Shown here piece by piece: positions 52,871-62,251 of a stretch of 64,000 nt of DNA (within the stretch, counting starts at the first letter, position 1; each line of letters starts with the position of its first letter). The notes under the pieces were generated by a model. That model was given only the letters and a program-made list of their open reading frames with translations. It searched no databases and had not been told where the DNA came from. The DNA comes from Azospirillum oryzae (GTDB taxonomy: Bacteria > Pseudomonadota > Alphaproteobacteria > Azospirillales > Azospirillaceae): contig NZ_VTTM01000001.1 in assembly GCF_008364795.1 (NCBI RefSeq), positions 682,001 through 746,000 on the forward strand, in the 5' to 3' direction. A program made the position numbers and the translations under genes.

Positions 52871-54190
52871 ATGACCGTTTCCGCCGACCTCCGCAAGCCC
52901 CGCAAGCTGGCCATGCTGGCGCTCGCTGCCGCATCGGCGCTGGCGCTGCTTGGCGTCGGCCCCGCGGACGCCCTGCCCTACCGCGACACGCTGACGCAAT
53001 GGGCCGACCGGCTGGACGCCGCCGCCGTGGAGCTGGACCGCAACCCGGTGCAGCCCTCCACCCGGATCGGCGAAGGCGGCCTGATGAAGCTCGGCAGCAG
53101 CGGCGAGCGCGTCGGCCGGCTGTCGCAGCGCCTGGTCGAACTCGGCCTGCTGTCGGCGGACAAGGTGTCGGAGGTCTTCACCGCCGACATCGACCGTGCG
53201 GTCAAGGCCTTCCAACTCGCCCAGCGGATGAAGCAGGACGGGCTGGTGGGCGCCGGCACCCGCGCCGCCCTGGACCGCACGCCGGCCGAGGCCGCGGCGC
53301 TGATGCGGCAGAGTGCCGTCGCCATGCGCAGCTTCCGCGACACCGCCCCCGACAATGTCCTGGTGGTGAACCTGACCGACCAGACCACCACGCTGGTGCG
53401 CGGCGGGGAGGAGGAGCTGACGATGCGCGCCATCGTCGGCCGGCCATCGCGCGAGACGCCGCTGCTGACCGACCGCATCACCCACGTCATCGTCAACCCG
53501 ACCTGGACCGTGCCGCCCACCGTCCTGAAGGAAGACAAGCTGCCGATGCTGCGGGCCAAGGGCGTGCCCGGCATCCAGAATGCCATCGTCTATCTCGATG
53601 GGCAGGAGGTGGCGCCGGAAACGGTCGACTGGCACGACGTCACGCCCGGCCGGGTCCGCATCGTGCAGCAGCCGGGCGACCACAACGCGCTCGGCCGGTT
53701 CCGCTTCAACCTGACCAACCCCTACGACATCTATCTGCACGGCACCAACGAGCCGCGGCTGTTCGCCCGCGAGCTGCGCTCCATCAGCTCCGGCTGTGTC
53801 CGGCTGGAAGACCCGCGCCGGCTGGCCGAGCTGCTGCTGCAGGGATCCAGCGTGACCCCGGAGCGGATCGACCGCATGCTGAGCAAGCCGCAGCCGCAGT
53901 GGGTCAAGCTGCCCACGCCGATGCCGGTACAGTTCGTCTATTGGATCGCCACGGTCGAGGCCGACGGCGCCGTCCGTCTGCATCCGGACATCTACGACCG
54001 CCTGGACGACGTGCCGGTCGGCGCAGCCGCCCCGGCGGTGGAACCGGCGCCCGGCTCGCTTCCGGCCGTCGCGCCCGCGACCGCCCCGGCGACCACCCCG
54101 GCAGTGACGCCGGCCGACACCGGCCGCGCCGCCATGCCCGAGGGCACGAGCGGCACGGCCGGCGGTATGGTGGAGAAGTCCCGCGTCTGA
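52871..54190 (+). CDS. L,D-transpeptidase, YcbB-like
   Basis: This is a 439-residue exported enzyme that forms 3-3 crosslinks in peptidoglycan or attaches lipoprotein. A signal peptide (about 10-34) precedes a peptidoglycan-binding domain (about 72-135, LGSSGERVGRLSQRLVELG). The YkuD catalytic domain follows, with His290 (YLHGTNEP) and nucleophile Cys309 in SSGCVRLEDP. The last 80 residues are Ala/Pro-rich and probably disordered. No competing start. It is divergent from the MepK-like gene. Confidence 0.92.
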   Translation: MTVSADLRKPRKLAMLALAAASALALLGVGPADALPYRDTLTQWADRLDAAAVELDRNPVQPSTRIGEGGLMKLGSSGERVGRLSQRLVELGLLSADKVSEVFTADIDRAVKAFQLAQRMKQDGLVGAGTRAALDRTPAEAAALMRQSAVAMRSFRDTAPDNVLVVNLTDQTTTLVRGGEEELTMRAIVGRPSRETPLLTDRITHVIVNPTWTVPPTVLKEDKLPMLRAKGVPGIQNAIVYLDGQEVAPETVDWHDVTPGRVRIVQQPGDHNALGRFRFNLTNPYDIYLHGTNEPRLFARELRSISSGCVRLEDPRRLAELLLQGSSVTPERIDRMLSKPQPQWVKLPTPMPVQFVYWIATVEADGAVRLHPDIYDRLDDVPVGAAAPAVEPAPGSLPAVAPATAPATTPAVTPADTGRAAMPEGTSGTAGGMVEKSRV

Positions 54191-54194
54191 GGGG

Positions 54195-54563
54195 CTATCC
54201 CCGGCGACGCGTCTTCTTGCTGCGGTTGGGCGGCACGGCGGTGGAGGCCGCTTCCTCCGGCGTCGGCCAAACCTCCCGGTCGCCGCGCATAGGGATGCCC
54301 ATCTCTTCACCCTGGTCGGCAAGGCCGGGCTGTTCGCCCTGATTGGCGATGCTCAGCACCGGCTCCACCGGCTCGGTCCGCATCGCGGTCGCTTCCGGAC
54401 CGCCGGCCGGGTTGGGCTTCAGCGTGTCGCGGTAATTGTCCTGGATCGCGATCTCCTCGCTGGCCAGTTCCCAATGGGCGGCGTCGCGGCCTTCCGGCCG
54501 GCCTTCGCCTTCCCAAATCTCATGCGCGCGCCGACGGATGCGGCTTTCCAAATCCTCGGCCAT
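54195..54563 (-). CDS. DUF2934 protein
   Basis: This is a 122-residue acidic protein with a DUF2934 domain at its start (ESRIRRRAHEIWEGEGRPEG, then AHWELASEEIA). The remainder is low-complexity with a basic tail. Function is unknown; the domain is common in alphaproteobacteria and often near stress or polysaccharide genes. The ATG at 54563 has GGAGA nine bases upstream; an in-frame ATG at 54578 adds five residues. It ends 4 bases after the L,D-transpeptidase stop, convergent. Confidence 0.8.
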   Translation of the reverse strand: MAEDLESRIRRRAHEIWEGEGRPEGRDAAHWELASEEIAIQDNYRDTLKPNPAGGPEATAMRTEPVEPVLSIANQGEQPGLADQGEEMGIPMRGDREVWPTPEEAASTAVPPNRSKKTRRRG

Positions 54564-54891
54564 ACGGGTCGTCTCCATTCACGGGTGGGCCTTCCAAGGG
54601 GGAAAGCGGAGCGGCCGGCGGCGCCCGTTCCGGCGCCCGGCCGCTCCGCCAGTCCCCTTATGAACCCCTTCGCTCCCCCACCGGTTCCGACACGCCTCTT
54701 CACAGGCCTTTGCCCCCGCCCCGGGCATGCCCAGTCGCGGCACCGTTTCCGAACGGCAACGCCCCTGTGAAAAGCGGCGGAGCCGCCACATTTTCGCCGC
54801 TTGTCGTTTGAATTAACCCCATCGGGATGATATTGCACCGCCATCAACCGGCGGTCCGCAGATAGTGGCTGGGCCAAGCGACGGGACCGAT

Positions 54892-56541
54892 ATGTTGCGC
54901 ATTTCCTGGCCGAACGCCGCATCCCACAGTTCCAGCCATCGGATGGCCGACAGCCTCCGGGGCCGTGGCCTCGCGCTGGTCCTGCCGGCGTGCGGCCAGG
55001 GCTCCCGCGGACTGCTCAAGGCCGCCCTGCTGGCCTGCGCGATCGCCTTGCCCGCCCTGTCCTCCCACGCTGCCGAATCGCCCGCCAAACGCCAGCACGC
55101 AGCGAAGGTCGAGCAGAAGGCGCCGGCCCCGGCCGCTGCCCCAGTCGCAGCCGCTGCCCCGGCCGCTGCCGATGGCCCGGTCCTGCAACTGGGCATCTTT
55201 TCCCGCGACGGCGACGCCTGGTGGAGCTGGAAGAACCTGCAGCGGCGCGAGCACGACCTGACGGCCGGGATGACCGCCTCGGTCATGCTGCTGGACGGCA
55301 AGAGCGAGGCTGGCGGCGTGGCGCTCTACGCCCAGGTCGCCAAGGGCACCGACGCGCGGGCTCTGTGCCGCCGGATCGTCGGTGCCGGTTTCGGCTGCCT
55401 TGTCGTCGACCGCCCGGCCCCGGCCGCGACACCGGCGCCCGTCACGCTGGCGCCCGTCACGCTGGCGAAGACCACCCCCGAAAAGGCTGCTCCCGAAAAG
55501 AGCGCGACGGCGCCCGTTCCCGACGTTGCCCCCGTGCAGGCGGCAACACCGGCGGAGCCGGCCTTCGTTCCGTCGCCCGCGACCAAGCCGCCGGCCGTGA
55601 CCGTGGCGGTCGCCCCACCATTGCCCGACGGCAAGCCGCCGCAGCCGGCCGTAGAGCGCGAGCCGGTGACGGCGACGACCACTTCGGTCCTGGCGCCGAT
55701 CGGCTCCGCCGTCGCCGCTCCGCTGCCGCCGCCGTCCGTCGCCGCAGCCTTGCCGCCGGCCGACGGTCTGGTCATCTACAACGAGGAAGATGCCCGCACC
55801 ATGGCGGACATCGAGCAGCACAGCCGCCGCAAGGGCCGGCTGCGCTCGGTGATGCCGGATTCGCGCTACGACGTGATGCCGGCGACGCTGAAGCGGGAGA
55901 ACTGGAACCTCTGCGCCCTGACCTTCGACGACGGGCCGCACCGCACGGTCACCCGTCAGGTTCTGGACATCCTGAACCGCGAGGGCGTGCGCGCCACCTA
56001 TTTCCCGGTCGGCCGCATCGCCGAACGGCAGGGGGATCTGATCCGCGACTTCGTCGCCGGCGGGCACGAGATCGGCAACCACAGCCTGACCCATTCCGAC
56101 CTGCGCAAGATGGACGCCGCCGGCGCCCGCTACGAGATCGCCGAGACCAACCGCATCCTGCGCGAATTCGGCGCCAATCCGGTGCTGTTCCGCCCGCCCT
56201 ACGGCCGCTATTCGGACGATCTGCTGACCATCGCGCGGGAGGAGCATATGGGCTCCGTCCTGTGGTCGGTGGACACGCGCGACTGGCAGGTGCGCAATGC
56301 CGACAAGATCGTCAGCCAGATCAAGCTGGGCGGCCTGCCGGGCAACGTCTTCCTGATGCACTCCACCTATGCCAGCACGGCGCAGGCGCTGCCCCGCGTG
56401 ATCGCGGAGCTGCGGGCCAAGGGCTGCGAGTTCGTCACCCTGTCCGAATGGCTGGAACGGGCGCGCGTCCTTGCACTGCCGAAGATCGTCAACGCCGGCA
56501 TCCCCTCGCCGGTGGCCGGAACGCCCACGGATCGCCAGTAA
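54892..56541 (+). CDS. SPOR-like and NodB polysaccharide deacetylase fusion
   Basis: This is a 549-residue exported protein. A hydrophobic signal (about 43-62, ending SSHAAES) is followed by a SPOR-like segment (about 95-170, VLQLGIFSRDGDAWWSWKNL, then CRRIVGAGFGCLVVDRP). A long Ala/Pro-rich linker (about 170-290) comes next, then a NodB/CE4 domain. That domain has TFDDGPHRTV and the metal motif GNHSLTHSDL (HxxxH) with RPPYGRYSDD. It should deacetylate wall or surface glycan, and the SPOR part would place it at denuded septal peptidoglycan. The start is uncertain (ATG 54892 or ATG 54943). Confidence 0.87.
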   Translation: MLRISWPNAASHSSSHRMADSLRGRGLALVLPACGQGSRGLLKAALLACAIALPALSSHAAESPAKRQHAAKVEQKAPAPAAAPVAAAAPAAADGPVLQLGIFSRDGDAWWSWKNLQRREHDLTAGMTASVMLLDGKSEAGGVALYAQVAKGTDARALCRRIVGAGFGCLVVDRPAPAATPAPVTLAPVTLAKTTPEKAAPEKSATAPVPDVAPVQAATPAEPAFVPSPATKPPAVTVAVAPPLPDGKPPQPAVEREPVTATTTSVLAPIGSAVAAPLPPPSVAAALPPADGLVIYNEEDARTMADIEQHSRRKGRLRSVMPDSRYDVMPATLKRENWNLCALTFDDGPHRTVTRQVLDILNREGVRATYFPVGRIAERQGDLIRDFVAGGHEIGNHSLTHSDLRKMDAAGARYEIAETNRILREFGANPVLFRPPYGRYSDDLLTIAREEHMGSVLWSVDTRDWQVRNADKIVSQIKLGGLPGNVFLMHSTYASTAQALPRVIAELRAKGCEFVTLSEWLERARVLALPKIVNAGIPSPVAGTPTDRQ

Positions 56542-56554
56542 GGGGGCTGCGCCC

Positions 56555-56917
56555 TCACCGGGCGGGCTTGCCGTCCTGCTTCTTGCGGTTCTGGGCGTAT
56601 TGGCGGATCACCGCATCGACTTCCGTCGGCAGGATCGACCAGGTGGCGCCGACGGTGTCGCCCTTGATCTCCACCACCGCGACGGTCGCGTTGAAGGTGA
56701 ACTTGCCGGCGGGATCGTCGACACGCACCGACACCTTGGCGTTCTGACCGACGATCAGCGACCCGTCGAAACCGCGGGCAACGAAACCCTTCGGCGTCAG
56801 CGATACGATGGGAAAGCTCTTTCCGTCGCACTGGATGACGCTGACCGGTATGCGGCCGGCGGGCTTGGCCGCCTTGTTGTCCTTCACCGCGACCTTCAGG
56901 AAATCGAATAGCCCCAT
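56555..56917 (-). CDS. PilZ-like protein lacking clear c-di-GMP motifs
   Basis: This is a 120-residue protein with a PilZ-like beta-barrel pattern at residues 20-105 (RIPVSVIQCDGKSFPIVSL, VSVRVDDPAGKFTFNATV, GATWSILPTEVDAVIRQY). The RxxxR and D/NxSxxG nucleotide contacts are not seen; SLTPKGF stands in place of the second. It may bind a protein instead. The start is ATG. It is convergent with the deacetylase gene, 13 bases apart. The family call is by fold pattern only. Confidence 0.7.
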   Translation of the reverse strand: MGLFDFLKVAVKDNKAAKPAGRIPVSVIQCDGKSFPIVSLTPKGFVARGFDGSLIVGQNAKVSVRVDDPAGKFTFNATVAVVEIKGDTVGATWSILPTEVDAVIRQYAQNRKKQDGKPAR

Positions 56918-57083
56918 CCCGCGCCCCCGGAAAACCGCCCCCGATCACCGGGAGGAAGGGCGAATGCCGCCCTCACCCGCGATTAAACGCGGGTGCGCCT
57001 CGCGGAGCAACGGAATCCTTATCGGGAGTAATCCTAGGGAAAAGCCTGAGCGGGCGATCTCTGCGGCGGCCTCAGCTGCGGCC

Positions 57084-57434
57084 TCAGCTGCGGAAGGACT
57101 CCTGCATGGCGGCCCAGGCCCGTTGCGCCCGCCTGACGGACAGCAAGGCGAAGGGCAGCAGAGTCACCAGGACCACCGCCATCCCGACCATGACCGACAA
57201 GGCTCCCAGCGCATCGGAGGTGGGAAGCCGGGCCACCAGACCGGCCAGAAGATGCAGGATCAGCGCCCCCAGCACCGACACCGCCAGCAGAGGACCGACA
57301 ACGGTCGGCAGCAGGCCAAGGGCGCCACGCCGCGAGCGTCCGGCGGTCCCGGCCGTGGCGGCATCCTCCGCCGCCCATCCCGACCGGCCCGCCGGGTACG
57401 GCATGCCGGCGACACCCCGCACAACGCTCCGCAT
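57084..57434 (-). CDS. small two-helix membrane protein, unknown function
   Basis: This is a 116-residue protein with two hydrophobic helices (about 42-68 and 74-99) and a short basic C-terminus (LSVRRAQRAWAAMQESF). The N-terminal 40 residues are Gly/Arg-rich and cytosolic. It has a strong GAGGAG upstream of its ATG, which supports a real gene. No family recognised. It is isolated by about 165 bases from the PilZ-like gene. Confidence 0.65.
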   Translation of the reverse strand: MRSVVRGVAGMPYPAGRSGWAAEDAATAGTAGRSRRGALGLLPTVVGPLLAVSVLGALILHLLAGLVARLPTSDALGALSVMVGMAVVLVTLLPFALLSVRRAQRAWAAMQESFRS

Positions 57435-58026
57435 TGGCTCCTCCGCTCTGGCTGTCCTTCCGCACTCCGTACGGCTGCATTTCGAAGGTCCGCCCGGAGT
57501 ACCGCCAGTCGGGGTACCGAGAGAACCGGCGCGGGAACTATAGGATGCTTTCTCCGGTCTGGCTAAAATCCAAAACGATTACCCCCTTGCGCAGAGCCCC
57601 ACCCCTGCCTCGGCCCAAAGCACAGGCATCGAAAGTACAGGTCCGGCCCATAGGCACGACGGGAGGCATGGCCGCCGGCAAAGCCGACGGTCTCCACAGA
57701 GGCTGTGGATAACTGTGTGGGCAAGCCGTGGGCAGTCCCGATTCGCGCTAGGCGATTCAACGGGGCCACGGTGTTTGCCCAAAAATCAGGCAAATAACGC
57801 AAGCGCCTGATTTATAAAAGAAAACCCTGTTTTTCTGCTCTCGGAGCCCTGGCCGCGTGTCAACCGAAATCTGTCACATTCCGCCCGACCCTGCGATTTC
57901 ACACCCTGTTGTGCCCTGTTGACAACTGCTCCCAAGGGCATTCCACCATCGTTGCGGGTGGGGCGGCCCTCATCGGCCGCCCTATGACCTTCGGAGAGGC
58001 AGGGTCTCCGCAACCGCCGAATTCCT
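57435..58026. other. non-coding region with DnaA box and AT-rich blocks
   Basis: A 590-base gap with no convincing gene. It contains a consensus DnaA box, a 9-base inverted repeat (AAATCAGGC at 57783-57791 and GCCTGATTT at 57805-57813) followed by an AT-rich stretch, and a GC hairpin (GGGCGGCC 57961-57968 with GGCCGCCC 57975-57982) downstream of the debranching enzyme gene that could act as a terminator without a T-tract. Confidence 0.6.
57704..57712. other. consensus DnaA box
   Basis: TGTGGATAA is the exact complement of TTATCCACA. Only one perfect copy is seen. TCTCCACAG at 57691-57699 is only a loose partial match on the opposite strand. A lone box is often regulatory or incidental. Confidence 0.4.
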
Positions 58027-60093
58027 TCAGCTCTCCGTCTTCACCCAGCAGCGCAGGACCTCCGCCACGCTCCAGGCCTGGGAGATGCAGCCGCGCGGGG
58101 TGAAAGGCGCCTCCGCATCGAAGATCTCGCTGATGGTGCCGATGCCGGCCTCGTCCAGATGCGGCAGGAAGCCCTCCAGCAGGCGCCGCGCCCCCGCCTT
58201 GTCCTCCGGGTGCAGCTTCAGCCACGCATCGACATAGGGGCCGATCAGCCAGCCCCAGACGGTGCCCTGGTGATAGGCGGCGTCGCGCGCCCGCAGGTCG
58301 CCGAAATATTTGGCCTTGTAGTCGCGGCAGCCAGGCGCCAGCGACCGCAGCCCCAGCGGGGTCAGCAGACGGCTGCGCACCGTTTCCACCACCGGCTCCC
58401 ATCGTTCGCGCTCCAGCACCGGATGGTCGAGCGAGACGGCGAAGATCTGATTGGGCCGGCAGGCGATGTCGTCGCCATGCTCGCCATCCACCACGTCGAA
58501 CAGATGGCCGGCCGACGGGCACCAGAAGCGCGCGTTGAAGGAGGCGTGGGCCTGATCGGCCAATTCGGTCAGCGGACGGGCGGCGGCCTCGCCGTCCTCC
58601 TCGCGCAGCCAGCCTGCCATCAGCCGCAGGGCATTGTACCACAGCGCGTTGATCTCCACCGCCTTGCCCCGGCGCGGCGTGACCACCCAGTCGTCGACCT
58701 TGGCGTCCATCCAGGTCAGCTGGTAGCCCTCCTGCCCCTGGCGCAGCAGCCCGTCCCTTGGGTCGACGCCGATGCCGAACCGGGTGCCGCGGCGGTGGTG
58801 GTCGATCACATCGGTCAGCTTGGGCAGCAGCAGGCGCAGCGTGTCGCGGTCGCCGGTGGCTCCCAGATAGCGGTGCAGCGCGTGGAAGAACCACAGCGTC
58901 GCGTCGGCGGTGTGGTACAGCCCGCGATCCTTGCCGTCGGGGAACATATTGGGGATCAGGCCGTCGCGGATGTAATGGCCGAAGGTGTGCAGGATCCACC
59001 CGGCCTCCAGATGGCGGCCGGTGGCCAGCGTCAGCCCTTCCAGCGCGATCATGGTGTCGCGGCCCCAGTCGGTGAACCAGTGATAGCCGGCGATCACCGT
59101 CCGCACCTCGTCGCCCTCCGCCCGCGCCCGCATCTGGTCGGCGACCCGGCCGGCCGGCACGAACAGGAAGCTGTCGGCGGACAGCACCAGTTCCGCCATC
59201 GCCCCGTCGCGCAAGGCGGGATGGGCGTTCTGGATGATGCGGCGGCGGCGCTCCGTCTCGAACACCAGCACGTCCTGCGGCGGCAACGCCTCCAGCCGCC
59301 ACCAGTCCTCGGTCGCCGCGGCGAAGGTGATGCTCTGGCCCGATCCGACCTCGCCGCTGAAATAGCCGGGCGTCCACAGCGAACCGCGCGCCTGATAGCC
59401 GCGTTCGTCCTCCACCCGGTAATAGACGTCGCGGCGGATGCCGCCGTCGAGCGTCATCGGGAAATGGCCACCCTCGATCGCCATGCGCAGCACCGGCAGG
59501 TCGGGTCCGGCGGAAACCTCGTAACGCTGCCCGGCCGCGGTGATGCGATAGTCCCCGGCGAGCGGCCGGTCGACCGCCGATTCCTGCGTGCGGAAGGCCA
59601 GCACCGGCCGCAGGTGCAATTTCACCGGCGCCTTCGTCTCCATCACCCGATAGGTGACATGGACGATGTTCTGGCCGTGCGGCAGGACGACCTGCTTTTC
59701 GATCACCGCCCCGCCGGCGCGGAAACGCCAGACCGGAAGTCCCGACTCCATGCGGAATTCCTGCAAGGCGGCGGTCTGGCCCTCCTGCCCCGCTTCGCCG
59801 CCCTCCGAATCGTCTCCCGCAGGATCGCCGCCGGTGTCGCGGCTGCTCAGCCGGTAGCTCCGGCCGTCGGCGTCGATGACCACGTCGCTCAATTGGCTCA
59901 GCATCAGCACGCGGCCGAGCGGAGCCGGCAGCGCCGCGATCAGCAGCCCGTGGTAACGCCGCGTCACCGCTCCCGACACGGAGCCCGAGGCGTAGCCGCC
60001 GAGACCGTTGGCGACCAGCCATTCACGGGTCTCCGCGCCTTTCGGACCGGTGTTCAGGACATCGCGCGACAGGGTGCGGACGAAATCAGCCAT
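58027..60093 (-). CDS. glycogen-debranching-type amylo-alpha-1,6-glucosidase
   Basis: This is a 688-residue enzyme. The N-terminal beta-sandwich (about 20-280, EWLVANGLGGYASGS and RRYHGLLIAA) leads to an (alpha/alpha)6 barrel with WFTDWGRDTMIALEGLTLATGR, EINALWYNALRLMA and YHQGTVWGWLIGPYVDAWL. This is the archaeal/bacterial GDE family that hydrolyses alpha-1,6 branch points in glycogen. The ATG at 60093 comes 7 bases after the treZ stop, so both genes form one operon for converting glucan stores to trehalose. The treY/glgX partners are not in the window. Confidence 0.94.
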   Translation of the reverse strand: MADFVRTLSRDVLNTGPKGAETREWLVANGLGGYASGSVSGAVTRRYHGLLIAALPAPLGRVLMLSQLSDVVIDADGRSYRLSSRDTGGDPAGDDSEGGEAGQEGQTAALQEFRMESGLPVWRFRAGGAVIEKQVVLPHGQNIVHVTYRVMETKAPVKLHLRPVLAFRTQESAVDRPLAGDYRITAAGQRYEVSAGPDLPVLRMAIEGGHFPMTLDGGIRRDVYYRVEDERGYQARGSLWTPGYFSGEVGSGQSITFAAATEDWWRLEALPPQDVLVFETERRRRIIQNAHPALRDGAMAELVLSADSFLFVPAGRVADQMRARAEGDEVRTVIAGYHWFTDWGRDTMIALEGLTLATGRHLEAGWILHTFGHYIRDGLIPNMFPDGKDRGLYHTADATLWFFHALHRYLGATGDRDTLRLLLPKLTDVIDHHRRGTRFGIGVDPRDGLLRQGQEGYQLTWMDAKVDDWVVTPRRGKAVEINALWYNALRLMAGWLREEDGEAAARPLTELADQAHASFNARFWCPSAGHLFDVVDGEHGDDIACRPNQIFAVSLDHPVLERERWEPVVETVRSRLLTPLGLRSLAPGCRDYKAKYFGDLRARDAAYHQGTVWGWLIGPYVDAWLKLHPEDKAGARRLLEGFLPHLDEAGIGTISEIFDAEAPFTPRGCISQAWSVAEVLRCWVKTES

Positions 60094-60100
60094 GGTGGAC

Positions 60101-62110
60101 CTATGCTCTGCAATCGGTTTCCGACCCATGTGAAACCACGATGACAGGGGTTGTGTTGCCTCCGGCCCCGTCGCTTTTCTTTGGAAAATCGCGCGCGGGG
60201 GCCAGAACCAGAGCCGCATGGCCGGGCAGCCGCCATGCGCCGTCCGGCTGTTCCACCGCCGCCGAGCCGCCGCCGCCATAGACCGGCTCCTCGCTCGACC
60301 ACAGCACCGTCCAGGCGCCATCCACAAACGGCGGGGCCAGCAGCGGCTCCGCCAGTGCGCGGAGCGTCAGGTCGCGGCCCAGATTGACCAGGACCAGCCG
60401 GTCGTCGCCCTCCTCCTCCCCGAAGAAGCGCAGGACGAAGGACTCCTCGCCCAGCACCGCGCCATCCAGCCCGCCGACGCGCTGGGCGGCGAACACCGCG
60501 TCCTCCCGGCGCAGGCGCAGCAGGTCGCGGTGCATCGTCCAGACCGCGGCGTTGGCCTCCCGCTCCCGGTGGTCGAGCTTGCAACGGGTGAAGCTGTCCT
60601 CCGCCTGCGGCTTGGGCAGTCCGGCGCTCATCGCCGGTTCGGCGATGCTGGGGAACTGGGCCAGGAACTCCGCCCTGCCCGTCTCGACCAGCACGGCGAG
60701 ATCCGGCTTGTGGTCGGCGAAATAGAGGAAGGGGGCGCCGGCGGCGAATTCCTGCCCCTGGAACAGCATCGGCGTACCGGGTCCCAGCAGGATCAGCGCC
60801 GTCATCGCCCGCAGCAGCCCCGGCGCGGTCAGCGCATGCAGCCTCGAGCCCCTGGCGGAGTTGGCGATCTGGTCGTGGTTCTGCAGGAAATTGACGAAAG
60901 CCGGCCGCGGCATGGCGAGGGCCGGCATACCGCGCCGCTTGCCCTGCCAGCGATACCACTGCCCCTGATAGAGGAAGCCGTACTTCAGCGCCGACACGAA
61001 CTCCTGCGGCGTGCCGCGGTAATCGCTGTAATAGGCCTCGTTCCGGCCGGTCAACGCCACCACGGCCGAATGGTGCAGGTCGTCGTTCCAGATGGCGCAC
61101 AGCCCGCAACCACCCTCCTCGGCCGGCTTCACCATGCTGGCATGCTGCGGCTCGTTCTCCCCCACCAGGATGGTGGCGCGTCCGTCGGCCGCCTTGCGCA
61201 CGGTGAGGGAGATCTCGGTCAGGATGTGCGGTTCTCCTCTCTCTTCGCTGCTGTCGAAGATCGACTGGGTGGCGTCCAGCCGCAGCCCGTCCAGATGGTA
61301 TTCCGCGATCCAGTAGGCGGCGTTGCAGAGGAAGAACTCCCGCACCGGTTTTGAGTTGGGGCCGTCGAAGTTGATCGACTCGCCCCAGTCGTTCTTGTAG
61401 CGGTCGGTGAAGTAGTCATCGGCGAAGCATTTCAGGTAATTGCCGTCCGGACCGAAGTGGTTGTAGACGACGTCGAGAATGACGGCGAGCCCCAGCCGGT
61501 GCGCCCCGTCGACGAAGCGCCGCATGGCGTCGGGATCGCCATAGAGCCGCGTCGGCGCGAACAGGTTCACCCCGTCATAGCCCCAGCCGAAGCGGCCGGG
61601 AAACTCCGACACCGGCATCACCTCCAGCACCGTCACGCCGAGATCGGCCAGTGCCGGCAGCTCCCGCAGCGCGGCGTCCCAGGTCCCGTCATGCGTGAAG
61701 GTGCCGATGTGCATCTCGTAGATCACCTGGCCCTTGATCGCGCGGCCTTGCCAGTCCTGATCGGTCCAGGGGAAGCGGTGCGGATCGACCAGCTGGGACG
61801 GGCCGTGCGGTCCCTCCGGCTGGAAGCGCGACATCGGATCCGGATAACGCATGTCGCCGCCGTCCAGCCGGAAGCGGTAGAGCCCGCCGGCCTCCAGCCC
61901 CGGCACGGCGCCGGAGAAATAGCCGTTGCCCTCGCGCTCCAGCGCCGTCGCCCGCCCGTCCGGTTCGGCCACAAGCTCCACACGCCCGGCCTTCGGCGCC
62001 CAGACCCGCGCATGGGCACCGCCGGGCAGTAACTCCACACCGATGGGCCAGCGGCGTTTGACGGTGGCCTGCGCCTGCTCGACAGGCGGTACGACGGCGG
62101 ACAACTTCAC
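60101..62110 (-). CDS. treZ: malto-oligosyltrehalose trehalohydrolase
   Basis: This is a 669-residue GH13 enzyme that releases trehalose from maltooligosyl-trehalose. An N-terminal CBM48-like beta domain (about 20-110) precedes the TIM barrel. The nucleophile is Asp279 in DGLRLDATQSI, the acid/base Glu318 in ILVGENEPQH, and Asp413 in FLQNHDQIAN. The start is GTG, and no ATG is nearby. TreY, which makes the substrate, is not visible here and may lie elsewhere. It is followed at once by the debranching enzyme gene. Trehalose is an osmoprotectant, which fits a soil or root bacterium. Confidence 0.96.
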   Translation of the reverse strand: MKLSAVVPPVEQAQATVKRRWPIGVELLPGGAHARVWAPKAGRVELVAEPDGRATALEREGNGYFSGAVPGLEAGGLYRFRLDGGDMRYPDPMSRFQPEGPHGPSQLVDPHRFPWTDQDWQGRAIKGQVIYEMHIGTFTHDGTWDAALRELPALADLGVTVLEVMPVSEFPGRFGWGYDGVNLFAPTRLYGDPDAMRRFVDGAHRLGLAVILDVVYNHFGPDGNYLKCFADDYFTDRYKNDWGESINFDGPNSKPVREFFLCNAAYWIAEYHLDGLRLDATQSIFDSSEERGEPHILTEISLTVRKAADGRATILVGENEPQHASMVKPAEEGGCGLCAIWNDDLHHSAVVALTGRNEAYYSDYRGTPQEFVSALKYGFLYQGQWYRWQGKRRGMPALAMPRPAFVNFLQNHDQIANSARGSRLHALTAPGLLRAMTALILLGPGTPMLFQGQEFAAGAPFLYFADHKPDLAVLVETGRAEFLAQFPSIAEPAMSAGLPKPQAEDSFTRCKLDHREREANAAVWTMHRDLLRLRREDAVFAAQRVGGLDGAVLGEESFVLRFFGEEEGDDRLVLVNLGRDLTLRALAEPLLAPPFVDGAWTVLWSSEEPVYGGGGSAAVEQPDGAWRLPGHAALVLAPARDFPKKSDGAGGNTTPVIVVSHGSETDCRA

Positions 62111-62251
62111 GGCAACGGCCCCCCGGGACGAGTGATGCGGACTTGCCTTGCGGCAATGGTCAACAGAGGCTGGGCGGCGTGGTTGCAGACAGGCTGAAAA
62201 TTGTTTCAGAGACTAAGGGTTTTAGGGAGCGCGCTTCGACGCCCCCGTCCC

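Noticed and set aside
57961..57982. GC hairpin after the debranching gene as a rho-independent terminator
   Set aside because: The stem is good but no T-run follows in either direction, so it is only mentioned within the non-coding region.
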